A stretch of 64,000 bases of DNA from Poseidonocella pacifica (GCF_900111875.1 NZ_FOJU01000002.1:248001-312000), one strand, 5' to 3'; shown: positions 1 to 8,662, counted from the first letter of the stretch. Notes: generated from the sequence alone by a model not told the origin. Made by a program: numbers and translations.

Positions 1-1
1 A

Positions 2-3001
2 ATGCGGGACAAACTGGCCAAAAAGTTCTTGGGTAAGAATAAAGACGAAAGAGACCTGCAAACTGTTTCGGAGATCGCAATTTCAAGTGGCGCGGGGCAA
101 CCTCAAGTCTTTGAAGAAATTGCAAAAATGCTGTATGGATTCAAATCTTCTGCTGCGCATAGGTCAATTTCACAGTTCATGTGGCGCGGGATCGCTACTA
201 CCAATTATGATAAACTGATTGAACTCGGGTATTCTGACAGTCCAGATAGTAAACAAGTGTGCTTGCCGTTCGTAAAAGATCTTGAACCATACGATGATCG
301 TTTAGATGCCGAGCAAAATCCCGTTGCACTACTCAAGTTGCATGGGTGCATAGACCACCGGTTGGACCGAGAAATACCTCTAGTGCTCTCACACGCTCAC
401 TATCATCGCCTTTCAGATAACCGCAAACTGCTAATGCAAAGATTACAAGGCTGGGCACAAAATTCGGTTCTAGTCTTCATAGGTTACAAACTTGCCGACA
501 GTCATGTTCGGGCTTTGGTCTACGATATTGATCCCAAAAATCGCCCGCAGTGGTTTATGGTAACCCCGGGAGCGGACGAATTCGACATCAAAGATTGGGC
601 AACTAGGGGCGTAGATGTAATACCCGCAACCTTCGGTGAATTTGCGAATGCACTCGAACGCCAGATCGATCCACTCTTCAGATCACTTTCAGCATTAACT
701 TCTCAGGGTGATCAACCCTACCAAAAACACTTCCGAACAGATGACAAAGGCTCCGACTTTTTTCGCCAGTCTATTGTGGATGACTTAGAATATGTCTCTT
801 CGGGTATACCGTTTGATGAGGTCGAACCAAAAAAGTTTTATTCCGGCTTCGATCACGGCTGGTGCGGGATTGTCAGGCAGTTGGACTTTCGTCGCATAGC
901 TTCGGAGCGAATGCTCTACACGGCTTTAGCCGTCGAGAAAGACGAGCTGCTAAAGTTTGTTCTCCTCCAAGGCTCCGCAGGTGCCGGAAAAACGATTGCC
1001 CTCAAACGAGCGGCTTACGATGCGGCCACCGCGCTCGACGAAATGGTCTTTTGGCTGTCGTCAAATGGTAGCCCAAGGCCGGAGTTCTTTTCAGAATTGT
1101 TTAGCTTGACCGGAAAACGAGCCATTTTATTTGTTGACCAGATTTCATTGCACTCTGAAAAAATTCGGAGGTTGCTAGAGAGTGCTTCTTCTACGGGCAT
1201 CCCACTCACAATCATTGCGGCAGACCGGGAAGCAGACTGGGGAAGCTACTGCAACGAATTAGAAGCAGAATTCCCCCCAGAAATTTTCAGCTTGCGCGGT
1301 TTGTCGGAGACAGAAGCAGAGGATCTTGTCGAACTGCTTTCTCGACACAAATGTCTAGGAATGCTGAAAGACAAAGAAAAAGGCGAGCAGGTCGCTGCAT
1401 TTTTGGATGCGGATCGGTCCGATCGTCAGCTACTTGTGGCGCTTCATGAACTCACACTTGGCAAACCTTTTGAAAACATCATTCTCGAAGAATACCAGCG
1501 GGTTTTGCCCGCTGCCGCGCAGCGTCTCTATCTAGACATTTCGACCATGCATCAGTTTGGAGTTACCGCACGTGCTGGTGCAATCTCAAGGATAAGTGGA
1601 GTTCGATTTGAAGAATTCGAGAGTGATTTTTTCGAACCACTTCGAGACATTGTCAAGGTTACAACGAATAAAGGAACGGGTGACCGTGGATACCAGTGCC
1701 GCCATTCTAGGGTGGCTCAGATTGTTTTTGGTGTCGCTTGCGAAACCGATGAAGCAAAGGCAAGTCAGCTCAGTCGAGTAATCTCGGGCCTTGACGCTGG
1801 TTTCTCCTCTGATGCCCGAATAATAGAGGGCGTTTGTCGTGGTCGAGATATTGCTAATCAATTTACATCGATTGTTCCAGCGCGTCGGATATTTGAGATG
1901 GCATGCGAGACGTCGCCAAACTCTGCATTCCTTTTCCAGCAAGCAGCTATTCTAGAATATTCTCATCGACATGGTTCGCTCGTTGCTGCCGAGGCTCTGG
2001 CCAAGCAGGCACGAGAGAAAGATGATAACAATCATATTTACATTCATACTCTTGCGGAAATCTCGCGGCGCCAAGCGGTCGATGCCGATACGCGTGTTCG
2101 GAAAGATCAACTTCGCAGTCATTCCCGGACACTTCTTAACGAGATTTGGTTAAAGAATTCCCGCAAGGACCTGACATTTTGTAAATTGTTGGTGGATGAA
2201 GCTATCGATCTCCTCTTGGCACTGTCTGATGAACCAAAAGATCATGAGATCATTGAATTCGACGCCAAGGTAGATGATGCATTGGAGAGGCTGCAGCGGG
2301 CGTCACAGGACTATCCCGATCACGCCGAGTTCTCCGCTGAAGAGGCGAGATTATGGGAGCGACTGGGAGATGGTTCGAAAGCCAAGGGTGCCCTGAGAAA
2401 AGCGATCCGAGCTAGACCACGTAACGCCGGGGTTTTTCTAAGGTTGGCTAAGCTAGAGAAGAAAGAGGACACTGCGGAAAAATCTCTTACAGCCCTGCGG
2501 GAAGGTCTCGAGAAATTTCCAAATGACAAGTCGTTGCACCTCCAAATGGGGCTGAGGTTGCTGGAATTATCAGATACCCCATCTCAAGATGTCGAATTCC
2601 ATCTCCGGTCTAGTTTTTCTGCAGGAGATCACAACTTTGACGCCCGCTTCTACTACGCAGGATACTTGTTTTGGACTGGTCGCGTTGATGAAAGCCAAAT
2701 ATTGTTTGAGGAAATCGATCGTAGATCAAATCAAGACTATCGAACTTCGGCTCCACGTTACGAAGATGTGGTTACAGTAAAGCTTGGAAATTTCTATGGG
2801 ACGATTGAAAAGAAGAAGGAACGTTATTTCTTTGTTAGGTATGGCGGGTATCCTAAAGCTCTGTTCGGGCATTGGCGCTCTTTGCAAAATGAAGCGTATG
2901 ACCTGTTGGCCGTCAATGACCCAGTTGCATTTCGAATAAGGTTCAATCGTAAGGGACCGGTAGCTGTAGAGGTAAAGAAGAACCCGACACCGAGAACTTA
3001 G
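2..3001 (+). CDS. SIR2-STAND NTPase-TPR protein with cold-shock-like C-terminus, 5' partial
   Basis: Probable anti-phage defence protein. The frame is open from the window edge, and the first visible ATG (base 2) is probably internal because the SIR2 GAGxS nucleotide loop is absent. SIR2 motifs are TTNYD at residues 66-70, LHG with the likely catalytic His at 114, and VFIGY at 158-162. A P-loop NTPase follows, with Walker A GSAGAGKT (324-331) and Walker-B-like AILFVDQ (374-380). Helical repeats of TPR type fill about 600-920. The last ~70 residues look like a cold-shock/OB fold (GNFYGTIE..., FFVRY, then KGPVAVEV). Known SIR2-STAND proteins sense phage and deplete NAD; that role is inferred here. 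The gene is visibly more AT-rich than the chromosome and sits next to mobile DNA, so transfer is likely. What lies upstream of the window is unknown. Confidence 0.8.
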   Translation: MRDKLAKKFLGKNKDERDLQTVSEIAISSGAGQPQVFEEIAKMLYGFKSSAAHRSISQFMWRGIATTNYDKLIELGYSDSPDSKQVCLPFVKDLEPYDDRLDAEQNPVALLKLHGCIDHRLDREIPLVLSHAHYHRLSDNRKLLMQRLQGWAQNSVLVFIGYKLADSHVRALVYDIDPKNRPQWFMVTPGADEFDIKDWATRGVDVIPATFGEFANALERQIDPLFRSLSALTSQGDQPYQKHFRTDDKGSDFFRQSIVDDLEYVSSGIPFDEVEPKKFYSGFDHGWCGIVRQLDFRRIASERMLYTALAVEKDELLKFVLLQGSAGAGKTIALKRAAYDAATALDEMVFWLSSNGSPRPEFFSELFSLTGKRAILFVDQISLHSEKIRRLLESASSTGIPLTIIAADREADWGSYCNELEAEFPPEIFSLRGLSETEAEDLVELLSRHKCLGMLKDKEKGEQVAAFLDADRSDRQLLVALHELTLGKPFENIILEEYQRVLPAAAQRLYLDISTMHQFGVTARAGAISRISGVRFEEFESDFFEPLRDIVKVTTNKGTGDRGYQCRHSRVAQIVFGVACETDEAKASQLSRVISGLDAGFSSDARIIEGVCRGRDIANQFTSIVPARRIFEMACETSPNSAFLFQQAAILEYSHRHGSLVAAEALAKQAREKDDNNHIYIHTLAEISRRQAVDADTRVRKDQLRSHSRTLLNEIWLKNSRKDLTFCKLLVDEAIDLLLALSDEPKDHEIIEFDAKVDDALERLQRASQDYPDHAEFSAEEARLWERLGDGSKAKGALRKAIRARPRNAGVFLRLAKLEKKEDTAEKSLTALREGLEKFPNDKSLHLQMGLRLLELSDTPSQDVEFHLRSSFSAGDHNFDARFYYAGYLFWTGRVDESQILFEEIDRRSNQDYRTSAPRYEDVVTVKLGNFYGTIEKKKERYFFVRYGGYPKALFGHWRSLQNEAYDLLAVNDPVAFRIRFNRKGPVAVEVKKNPTPRT

Positions 3002-3159
3002 GGATTTTAGAGGTCATGAAGCTGCGATGCCTTGTCTTTCGTGCGCCCCATCGACCTTGCTACTGTGAGACAGGCACAGACGTTGTGCTTTCCTGTGTCA
3101 AATACGGTGGGTCGTCCGCCCTGCCGTTATTGACTAATCCAAAATGCTGCGCCATCCAC

Positions 3160-3185
3160 TGACCTGCCCGCCGGAAGGTTCCTCG
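3160..3185 (+). repeat. IS3 left terminal inverted repeat
   Basis: Begins TGACCTGCCCGCCGG. The first ten bases match the inverted right end exactly, and a further CCTCG block is shared after a one-base gap. Confidence 0.8.
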
Positions 3186-3225
3186 ATCTGATGTAGAGTC
3201 TGCCCAACCTGAAGGAGCAGACGAG

Positions 3226-3489
3226 ATGAGGAAAAGCCGTTTCACCGATGCGCAGATAATCGGGATGATCAAAGAGCAGGAGGCTGGTTTGCCTACCGCT
3301 GATCTGTGCCGGAAGCATGGCCTGAGCCCTGCGACGTTCTACAAGCTGAAGGCCAAGTATGGCGGGATGGATTTGTCCGACGCCAAGCGGCTGAAGCAGC
3401 TCGAGGATGAGAACGCGAAGCTGAAACGCCTGGTGGCAGATGTCATGCTGGACAATGTTGTGCTGAAGGATCTCTTGGGAAAGCCCTGA
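3226..3489 (+). CDS. IS3-family transposase OrfA
   Basis: DNA-binding subunit of the IS3 transposase, 87 aa. It has an N-terminal helix-turn-helix ([17 protein letters not shown], then [23 protein letters not shown]) and a C-terminal leucine-zipper-like coiled coil ([20 protein letters not shown]). An AAGGAG ribosome-binding site lies just before the ATG. The protein ends in LLGKP, and the codons just before the stop hold a slippery heptamer that should produce the OrfAB fusion. Alone it usually acts as a regulator or inhibitor of transposition (family knowledge). Confidence 0.9.
   Translation: MRKSRFTDAQIIGMIKEQEAGLPTADLCRKHGLSPATFYKLKAKYGGMDLSDAKRLKQLEDENAKLKRLVADVMLDNVVLKDLLGKP
3477..3483 (+). 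other. programmed -1 frameshift heptamer G_GGA_AAG
   Basis: The heptamer GGGAAAG fits X_XXY_YYZ in the orfA phase (GGA AAG CCC TGA). A -1 slip there continues in the orfB frame (GGG AAA GCC CTG ACG) and joins OrfA to OrfB before the orfA stop. This matches how IS3 elements make their active fused transposase. Confidence 0.7.
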
Positions 3490-3497
3490 CGACGCCG

Positions 3498-4379
3498 ATG
3501 CAACGGCGGGACGCAGCGCTGCGGGCGATGCGGGATCATCCGATCTCTCAACGCCGGGTCTGCGTCCTGATCGGTGTCGATCCGAAAACTGTGCGGCGCG
3601 AAAGGCCGCCCGATAACCCGGAGATCCGTCTGGAAATGAACAAGATTGCTGAGAAGCGTCGCCGGTTCGGTTACCGGCGCATTGGCGTCCTGCTGGAGCG
3701 CGTGGGCTTGATTATGAACGAAAAGAAGCTCTATCGGATTTACCGGGGAGAGGGCCTGTCAGTGCGCCGCCGTAGAGGCCGGAAACGGGCGCGAGGCAGC
3801 CGCACACCAATGCCAATGCCATTGCGCCCGAACCAGCGCTGGTCCTTGGACTTCCTGTCCGACACTTTCGGGGCCTGTCGCAAATTCCGCATTCTGGCGG
3901 TCAATGACGATTGCTGCCGCGAAAACCTATGCCTGGTCCCCGACACCAGCATCTCTGGGGCCAGGGTCGCACGGGAATTGCATGCGCTGGTCCGGATCTA
4001 TGGGAAACCCGCTTGTATCGTTTCCGACAACGGAACGGAGTTCACCAGCAAAGCGATCCTGAAATTGGCAAACGACAACAAGGTCGAGTGGCATTACATC
4101 GATCCCGGCAAGCCACAGCAGAATGGTTACATTGAGTCGTTCAACGGCAGCTTGCGTGACGAATGCCTCAACGGAGAAATCTTCGACAGCTTGGCCGACG
4201 CACGCCGAACGCTGGCCATCTGGCGCTACGATTACAACAACGTCAGGCCGCATTCATCACTCGGCAACAAGACCCCCGCAGAAGCGCGCCGAGCGCTTGA
4301 GCTACTTGATGGCACCGCGCCCGGCGCGCTTGCCACAAGCGAAACCGACGAATATCAAACCCAAGGACTCTCGTTATGA
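3498..4379 (+). CDS. IS3-family transposase OrfB (DDE integrase)
   Basis: Catalytic part of the IS3 transposase, 293 aa from its own ATG; the active form is probably the frameshift fusion with OrfA. An HTH_21-like segment ([17 protein letters not shown]) is followed by the retroviral-integrase fold. DDE residues are the Asp of WSLDFLSD, the Asp of IVSDNGTEF and the Glu of [14 protein letters not shown]. The C-terminal [15 protein letters not shown] block is typical of the family. The frame is -1 relative to orfA and is uninterrupted, so the protein may be functional. Confidence 0.92.
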   Translation: MQRRDAALRAMRDHPISQRRVCVLIGVDPKTVRRERPPDNPEIRLEMNKIAEKRRRFGYRRIGVLLERVGLIMNEKKLYRIYRGEGLSVRRRRGRKRARGSRTPMPMPLRPNQRWSLDFLSDTFGACRKFRILAVNDDCCRENLCLVPDTSISGARVARELHALVRIYGKPACIVSDNGTEFTSKAILKLANDNKVEWHYIDPGKPQQNGYIESFNGSLRDECLNGEIFDSLADARRTLAIWRYDYNNVRPHSSLGNKTPAEARRALELLDGTAPGALATSETDEYQTQGLSL

Positions 4380-4405
4380 ACGAGGGACGAACGGGGGGCA
4401 GGTCA
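4380..4405 (-). repeat. IS3 right terminal inverted repeat
   Basis: Read on the minus strand this end starts TGACCTGCCCCCCG, the partner of the left repeat. It begins directly after the orfB stop codon. Confidence 0.8.
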
Positions 4406-4613
4406 GGGGCAACGTCAAAGGCTATCCTGTTTTGATTTGTAGCTATCAAGTCTTCGACGATCATCTGAATTAATTCTCTTGTCTGTAGCTTGCTTGCTTT
4501 GAGGCATATCGCAGTGCAAGTGGCGCTGAGAGGTCGGTAGATGTTCTACATCCACTTAGGGCTGACACGGGTCATCCGCCGCGTCTGGCACGAATGTCGG
4601 CTCAGGGCCGAAT

Positions 4614-4973
4614 TTACTTCGTGCCCTTGTCGGGGCTCTGCCTGCCATACGCTTCCAGAACCATCTTGAAGTAGGCCGTTGTCTTGTCAGTGTGCGCGCC
4701 GATACCCGGCCAGGCGAACGGGAAGGTTCCACTGGTCATCGACCAGTCAATCTCTAACCATAGCATTTTCGCGATTGCCTCGGCCTCACGTGCCTCTTTG
4801 TCTTCGGGCCAAAGGTCCATGTCCAAAGCTATCCAGGCATCGCCGTCATCATCGACATTGATTTCAGCGCTCAAAGCAGCGAACCGTTCTTCTACGTTAC
4901 TTGCGTCGTCCAGTAATGCTGCGCGCAACAACAATTCGGCCTTTTTTGCGTCCATGTCCATTGTAAGTGCCAT
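4614..4973 (-). CDS. hypothetical acidic protein
   Basis: An unrecognised 119-aa protein rich in Asp and Glu, with no signal peptide or membrane segment. The start was chosen because AAAGGG lies about 10 bases before this ATG on the minus strand; MDMD a few codons in is an alternative. The middle holds alternating acidic and hydrophobic residues (INVDDDGDAWIALDMDLW), and the C-terminal part is aromatic (FPFAWPGIGAHTD). It stands between the IS3 element and the broken GIY-YIG gene in the accessory region. Its role is unknown; an acidic accessory or immunity-type protein is possible, but nothing in the sequence proves it. Confidence 0.55.
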   Translation of the reverse strand: MALTMDMDAKKAELLLRAALLDDASNVEERFAALSAEINVDDDGDAWIALDMDLWPEDKEAREAEAIAKMLWLEIDWSMTSGTFPFAWPGIGAHTDKTTAYFKMVLEAYGRQSPDKGTK

Positions 4974-5102
4974 GTCTGTCGTTTCCCTTTAGATTAGAAA
5001 TATGTATCGCATGGCTCAATAAAAGGGCATAATGGTCAAGGTCTGCTTCAGTGAAGTCGCCCCGTGGCGACAGCCCCTAAAACGAGTTACATCTCCGGGC
5101 CG

Positions 5103-5616
5103 TTAGGTGACCAGCCGTTCAAGATAGGTTTCCTGCTCCTCATACGCAATCTGAATCCACTCGTCAGCATCTTGAAACGATGGATATGCAGTATTTCTTT
5201 TTGGGCCGATTGAACGAATTAGTAGAGCCTCGAGGTCACCGATTGTAGTATTGGTGTCATCCGTTAAGTCTTCTGGGGGCTGGTTCAGTTCAAGAATGCC
5301 GCTTTTTTCGGATCGGCTCCCCAATGGGGCGAAAGCCAAACCAAGAGAAGCGGTCCCACTTCCCAGCTAATTTATCATCGAGGTGATCTTTCAGACGTTT
5401 TCCCAACCCCTGAGATCTCGTCAAGCCGACGTAAGACGGTCCATATTCATCGTAGAGAATATAGATGCCCTGCTGAAATCGAAAATCAGTAATCTGGATT
5501 GTGCCGCGATTGGCACCTTTTCTACCAAGTAGACGAAAGCTATCCTTGTATCCTTGGCCGGGGTTCCAATCTATTTCGCTTTCTCGCCAAAATAATCCGA
5601 AGCTTGTTACTTTCAT
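5103..5616 (-). pseudogene. GIY-YIG nuclease-domain protein, frameshifted
   Basis: Two minus-strand frames together encode one GIY-YIG protein of about 170 aa. The first starts at ATG 5616, where GAGGAGA lies 5 bases upstream. It carries GIYILYDEYGPSYVGLT and the conserved GLGKRLKDHL arginine helix, then WFGFRPIGEPIRK. The continuation (SGILELNQPPEDL, then LEALLIRSIGPKRN), typical of the end of this family, lies in the +1 frame and stops at 5105-5103. The switch coincides with a run of six A (minus strand). Removing one A restores a single frame, so a one-base expansion (mutation or sequencing error) is the simplest explanation. Read as is, the first frame stops at 5290. Confidence 0.75.
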
Positions 5617-5739
5617 TTGATCTCCTCGTGGTTTGGTGAAGAATATCCACGTGGAATATGAACGCAACAGTCAAATGGGAGCCTTCGGGACATGTCCGCT
5701 GTGGGGAAGCGGCGGGCGCTGTGTCGAAAGTCCGCAACG

Positions 5740-5759
5740 GGCCGATTTTGTGGAAAAAC
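5740..5759 (+). repeat. IS1182 left terminal inverted repeat
   Basis: GGCCGATTTTGTGGAAAAAC; 18 of 20 bases match the inverted right end at 8663-8682. Confidence 0.78.
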
Positions 5760-5815
5760 ACCCGTTCGCGAGCGCAAAAGATCGATGGCTGAAAGGGGCG
5801 GGATCGCCTTTCGTA

Positions 5816-6926
5816 TCAGGCATTCCGCGTTCGCTGCGGCGCAGGAAGGATCTTGGCCAGTTTCCGGAGGTTCTGGGCGGTGGCGGCGAGGAGGAATTCG
5901 TCGTTTGCACCACATGGTCCACGTAATCGGAGCCGGTTCAGTCCAAGTATCCGTTTGAGGTGGGCAAAGAGCATCTCGACCTTCTTCCTCAGCCTCATCG
6001 AGATCACGTATTGCTCGGTCTTGGCGATGTCGCGAGCGACCTGGCGGGCATCTTCATGTTCCTCACGGGTGATTTTGCGGGCATCCGCGTTCGGGCAACA
6101 CTTTGCCTTTGAGGGGCATGCCTGGCAGATCTCTTTCAGGGCCCGATACCGGGCTGTGCCCTTGCCTGTCGGGCCCCGGTTGGGGTCCGAATAGTTCCGG
6201 CGGAATTGCTTCAGCTCGTGCCCCTCGGGGCAAATGTATTGGTCGTTCTCCGCATCCCATTCGAAGTCTGCGCGGGTCCAAGTCCCGTCGCTGCGCCCTG
6301 ACTTGTCGAAGACCGGGATGTGCGGGGCGATCTTGCGCTCGACAAGCCAGCCGAGCATCGGTGCCGTGCCATAGGCGGTGTCCGCGATGAGCCTCTCCGG
6401 GTGGAGATCGAACCTGGCCTTGGCCCGCTCCAGCATGGTCTTGGTCGAGCCGACCTCGGCCTGCCGAATTGATCGGGTCGCCTCGACATCCACGATAACG
6501 CCATGGTCCGTGTCGATCAGATAATTGTCGGAATAACTGAAGAATGCTGGGCCCTTGCGGGCCGCTGTCCATTGGCTGGCCGGGTCTGAATGCGAGGTGA
6601 ATTTGGGCTCGACCTCGCTGGCCGCACCAAACGCCGCCTTATCCAAGGTGTGGAGATACTCTCTGACCGCACGGGACGCGGCTGCGGGATCGACCTGCGC
6701 GGCGTCCCACTCCTCCTTTGGCGTCGAGTTCTGCTTGTTGGCATCCGCCTCGATCAGACTTGCATCCACCGCCATTCGCTGCCCGCTGACCAAGCCCTCT
6801 TCGATGCACCGCGCGACGGTCGTCTCGAACAGGTGCCGCAGCAACTCGCTGTCGCGGAAACGGCCGTGTCGGTTCTTGGAGAAGGTGGAGTGGTCCGGAA
6901 CCCGGTCGCTCAGATCAAGGCGGCAG
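5816..6926 (-). pseudogene. IS1182-family transposase, C-terminal fragment
   Basis: Minus-strand coding begins at the IS110 junction (CRLDLSDRVPDHSTFSKNRHG) and runs to a stop at 5816, so it has no proper start. It holds the DDE-type catalytic domain: Asp in AVDASLIEADANK, Asp in LIADTAYG, and Glu in KKVEMLFAHLK. A Cys-rich segment (CQACPSKAKCCPN) is typical of IS1182/IS5-like DDE_Tnp_1 proteins. The matching N-terminus is at 8326-8601. An internal ATG at 6844 could start a shortened protein but would lack the N-terminal domain, so transposition is unlikely. Confidence 0.88.
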
Positions 6927-6934
6927 AGATGGAG

Positions 6935-6943
6935 TAGGCGGGC
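6935..6943 (+). repeat. IS110 left subterminal inverted repeat
   Basis: TAGGCGGGC, eight bases inside the left end; it pairs with the copy at 8314-8322. Confidence 0.65.
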
Positions 6944-6997
6944 GGGTCCGCGCGGACCATCATCACTCTATCTAACTGGAGACCCGGAGGAAGAACC

Positions 6998-8044
6998 ATG
7001 GCCTACTATGTGGGGATCGACGCATCCCTTGAAACCGTGAACATCTGCATCGTCGATGAAGACGGGGATGTGGCATTTGAGAGAAAGATCGAGGCCGAAC
7101 CATCCGCGATCGTGGCATGGCTGAAGCGATTTGGGCGGCCAGTCGCCCGGGTCGGTCTTGAAGCGGGACCAACAGCTTCCTGGCTTTTCGCCGAACTTCG
7201 CGCCGCCGGATTGCCGGCCATCTGCATGGAGTGTCGGCACGTGAAAGCCGGACTGGGTGCGATGCGGAACAAGACCGACCGCAATGACGCACGCGGCATC
7301 GCCCAGCTTGTGCGCCTTGGCTGGTTCCGCCACGTCTTCGTCAAGAGTGACGAGGCACAACGCATTCGGATGCTCTTGGTCGCTCGCACCCACCTTGTGA
7401 GCAAATCGCAGGATCTGGAAAACTGCATCCGCGGATCGCTGAAAGTGTTTGGGTTGAGGATCGGCACTGTGACCCGCCAAGGCTTTGAAGCACGTGTTCT
7501 GGACCTGATCGACGGCAGCGCGGGCCTTGCTTTGATCGTGGAGCCACTGCTCCGGGCCCGCCGCGCAATGATCGAGGAGTTCGAGCGGCTCGATCGGCTC
7601 TGTCGAGAACTTGCCAGACGAGATCCCGTCTGCCGTCGGCTGATGAGCGTTCCCGGCGTCGGGGTGATCGTGGCGCTGACCTACAGGACCGATGTCGATG
7701 TCCCCGAGCGGTTCAAACGGTCCCGAGATGTCGGCGCCCATTTCGGTCTGACGCCCCGCCGATACAGCTCCGGACAGACAGACTACGACGGCCGGATCAG
7801 CCGATGCGGGGATGAAATGGTCCGCACGGCACTCTACCAAGCTGCCCATGTTCTGTTGCATCACGGCCGATGGTCATCGTTGCGGGCGTGGGCAATGCGG
7901 ATCGCCAAACGCCGCAGCCTGAAGGCCGCGAAGGTCGCACTCGCGCGCAAGCTGGCAGTCGTGATGCACCGCATGTGGGTCGACGGGACCGACTTCCGCT
8001 GGTCGGACACAACCCCGGCCTGCGCTACGACAGCGGCTACCTGA
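6998..8044 (+). CDS. IS110-family transposase (DEDD RuvC-like plus Tnp_20)
   Basis: Recombinase of 348 aa that moves the element, expected to work with a bispecific guide RNA as known for IS110/IS1111. The N-terminal DEDD RuvC-like domain shows GIDAS (Asp), VGLEAG (Glu) and KTDRNDARG (two Asp). The C-terminal Tnp_20 domain has the helix-hairpin-helix-like LMSVPGVGVIVAL and the serine-bearing YSSGQTDYDGRISRCGD block. GGAGG precedes the ATG by about 14 bases. The frame is complete, with no sign of decay, so the element could still be mobile. The gene lies antisense to the IS1182 transposase it disrupted. Confidence 0.92.
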   Translation: MAYYVGIDASLETVNICIVDEDGDVAFERKIEAEPSAIVAWLKRFGRPVARVGLEAGPTASWLFAELRAAGLPAICMECRHVKAGLGAMRNKTDRNDARGIAQLVRLGWFRHVFVKSDEAQRIRMLLVARTHLVSKSQDLENCIRGSLKVFGLRIGTVTRQGFEARVLDLIDGSAGLALIVEPLLRARRAMIEEFERLDRLCRELARRDPVCRRLMSVPGVGVIVALTYRTDVDVPERFKRSRDVGAHFGLTPRRYSSGQTDYDGRISRCGDEMVRTALYQAAHVLLHHGRWSSLRAWAMRIAKRRSLKAAKVALARKLAVVMHRMWVDGTDFRWSDTTPACATTAAT

Positions 8045-8051
8045 GGAGAGC

Positions 8052-8063
8052 AATTACGTAATT
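8052..8063 (+). repeat. 12-bp perfect palindrome after the IS110 transposase
   Basis: AATTACGTAATT, seven bases after the transposase stop and at the start of the noncoding end. It may form the first hairpin or mark the start of the guide-RNA region. Confidence 0.45.
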
Positions 8064-8114
8064 CAGAGACCCGGTTCCGCCGTTCCGGCGGGAAACAGCG
8101 CCCGGGAGGGTGCG

Positions 8115-8200
8115 AGGGTCGGATGAGCCCGTATCGCTGGTTGCGGCAGCATGGCCCGGCGTCATGTGAATCGCGCGGCAGAGCTCGGCCATCCGATCCT
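8115..8200 (+). ncRNA. candidate bridge RNA/seekRNA target-binding stem-loop
   Basis: Downstream of the IS110 transposase stop, AGGGTCGGATG (8115-8125) pairs with CATCCGATCCT (8190-8200), one wobble. The stem extends by GCC/GGC past a bulged A. The enclosed loop starts at 8130 with CGTATCGCTGGTT, which is complementary to the + strand flank right of the insertion (8327-8339). Its 3' side carries GCGGCAG (8175-8181; a second copy at 8143-8149), identical to the + strand flank left of the insertion (6920-6926). An apical hairpin (8150-8155 with 8161-8166) separates the sides. This is the layout of known IS110 target-binding loops. RNA ends and the donor-binding loop were not resolved. Confidence 0.72.
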
Positions 8201-8313
8201 TCCCAACCCATCCTGTCCGCCGGCACCTCCAAGGCGTCGAGCACGAAAAGAAGCCTGAACTCTCCCGCGCGCAATTCCCGAAGGAACGCTCAACAAAGGG
8301 ATTGACGAACGAT

Positions 8314-8322
8314 GCCCGCCTA
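8314..8322 (-). repeat. IS110 right subterminal inverted repeat
   Basis: The minus strand reads TAGGCGGGC, three bases inside the right end. Confidence 0.65.
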
Positions 8323-8325
8323 AAG

Positions 8326-8601
8326 AAACCAGCGATACGCCAGGTTCAGATGCACTTCCTCGCAGAGCCGTCGTTCCGACCGGATGCCGAAGCAATAGCC
8401 GACCAGCAGCATCCGGATCAGCAGCTCAGGATCGACGGAGGGACGGCCGGTGTGGCTGTAGAAATCTGCAAGATGGGCGCGGATGCTTCTCAGGTCCACA
8501 AACCGGTCGATGGAGCAAAGCAGGTGGTCTTGCGGGACGTGATCCTCAAGCGAGAACTCGTAGAACAGCGCCGGCTGCGCCTCCTGCCGTGGTCCCATCA
8601 T
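8326..8601 (-). pseudogene. IS1182-family transposase, N-terminal fragment
   Basis: Starts MMGPRQEAQPALFYEFSLE and continues through SRPSV-like HTGRPSVDPELLIRMLLVGY and RSERRLCEEVHLNLAYRWF, the DUF772 N-terminal domain of IS1182 transposases. Coding breaks at the IS110 junction, where the fused frame meets a stop three codons later. Joined to the fragment ending at 5816 it would give a transposase of about 460 aa, the usual size. Confidence 0.88.
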
Positions 8602-8662
8602 CGCAAATCCTCCCACCCATTGGCAGAATCGAATCAGCAGAATTCCCTTCGATCAAGCACGA

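Larger units (their letters stand above)
3160..4405 (+). mobile_element. IS3-family insertion sequence (IS51/IS407-like)
   Basis: A 1,246-bp element containing orfA and orfB in the typical -1 arrangement and bounded by imperfect terminal inverted repeats, both starting TGACCTGCCC. Size and gene layout fit the IS407/IS51 group of IS3. The 4-bp flanks differ (CCAC on the left, GGGG on the right), so no target duplication is visible. Either the flanks were rearranged after insertion or the element arose by recombination between copies. Both reading frames look intact, so it could be active. Confidence 0.9.
6927..8325 (+). mobile_element. IS110-family (IS1111-like) element inserted in IS1182 transposase
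   Basis: A 1,399-bp insertion that separates the IS1182 transposase after ...AYRWF and before CRLDLS. It has only about 70 noncoding bases before the transposase but about 280 after it, and short subterminal inverted repeats TAGGCGGGC. Both features fit the IS1111 branch. A CT dinucleotide (minus strand) is present at both junctions. The N-side junction has one T more than the expected ungapped target, so limits are certain to within 1-3 bases. Confidence 0.85.

Noticed and set aside
8200-8320. Donor-binding loop of the IS110 guide RNA
   Set aside because: Short partial matches such as CTCCA to the element end were seen, but too short to trust by eye.
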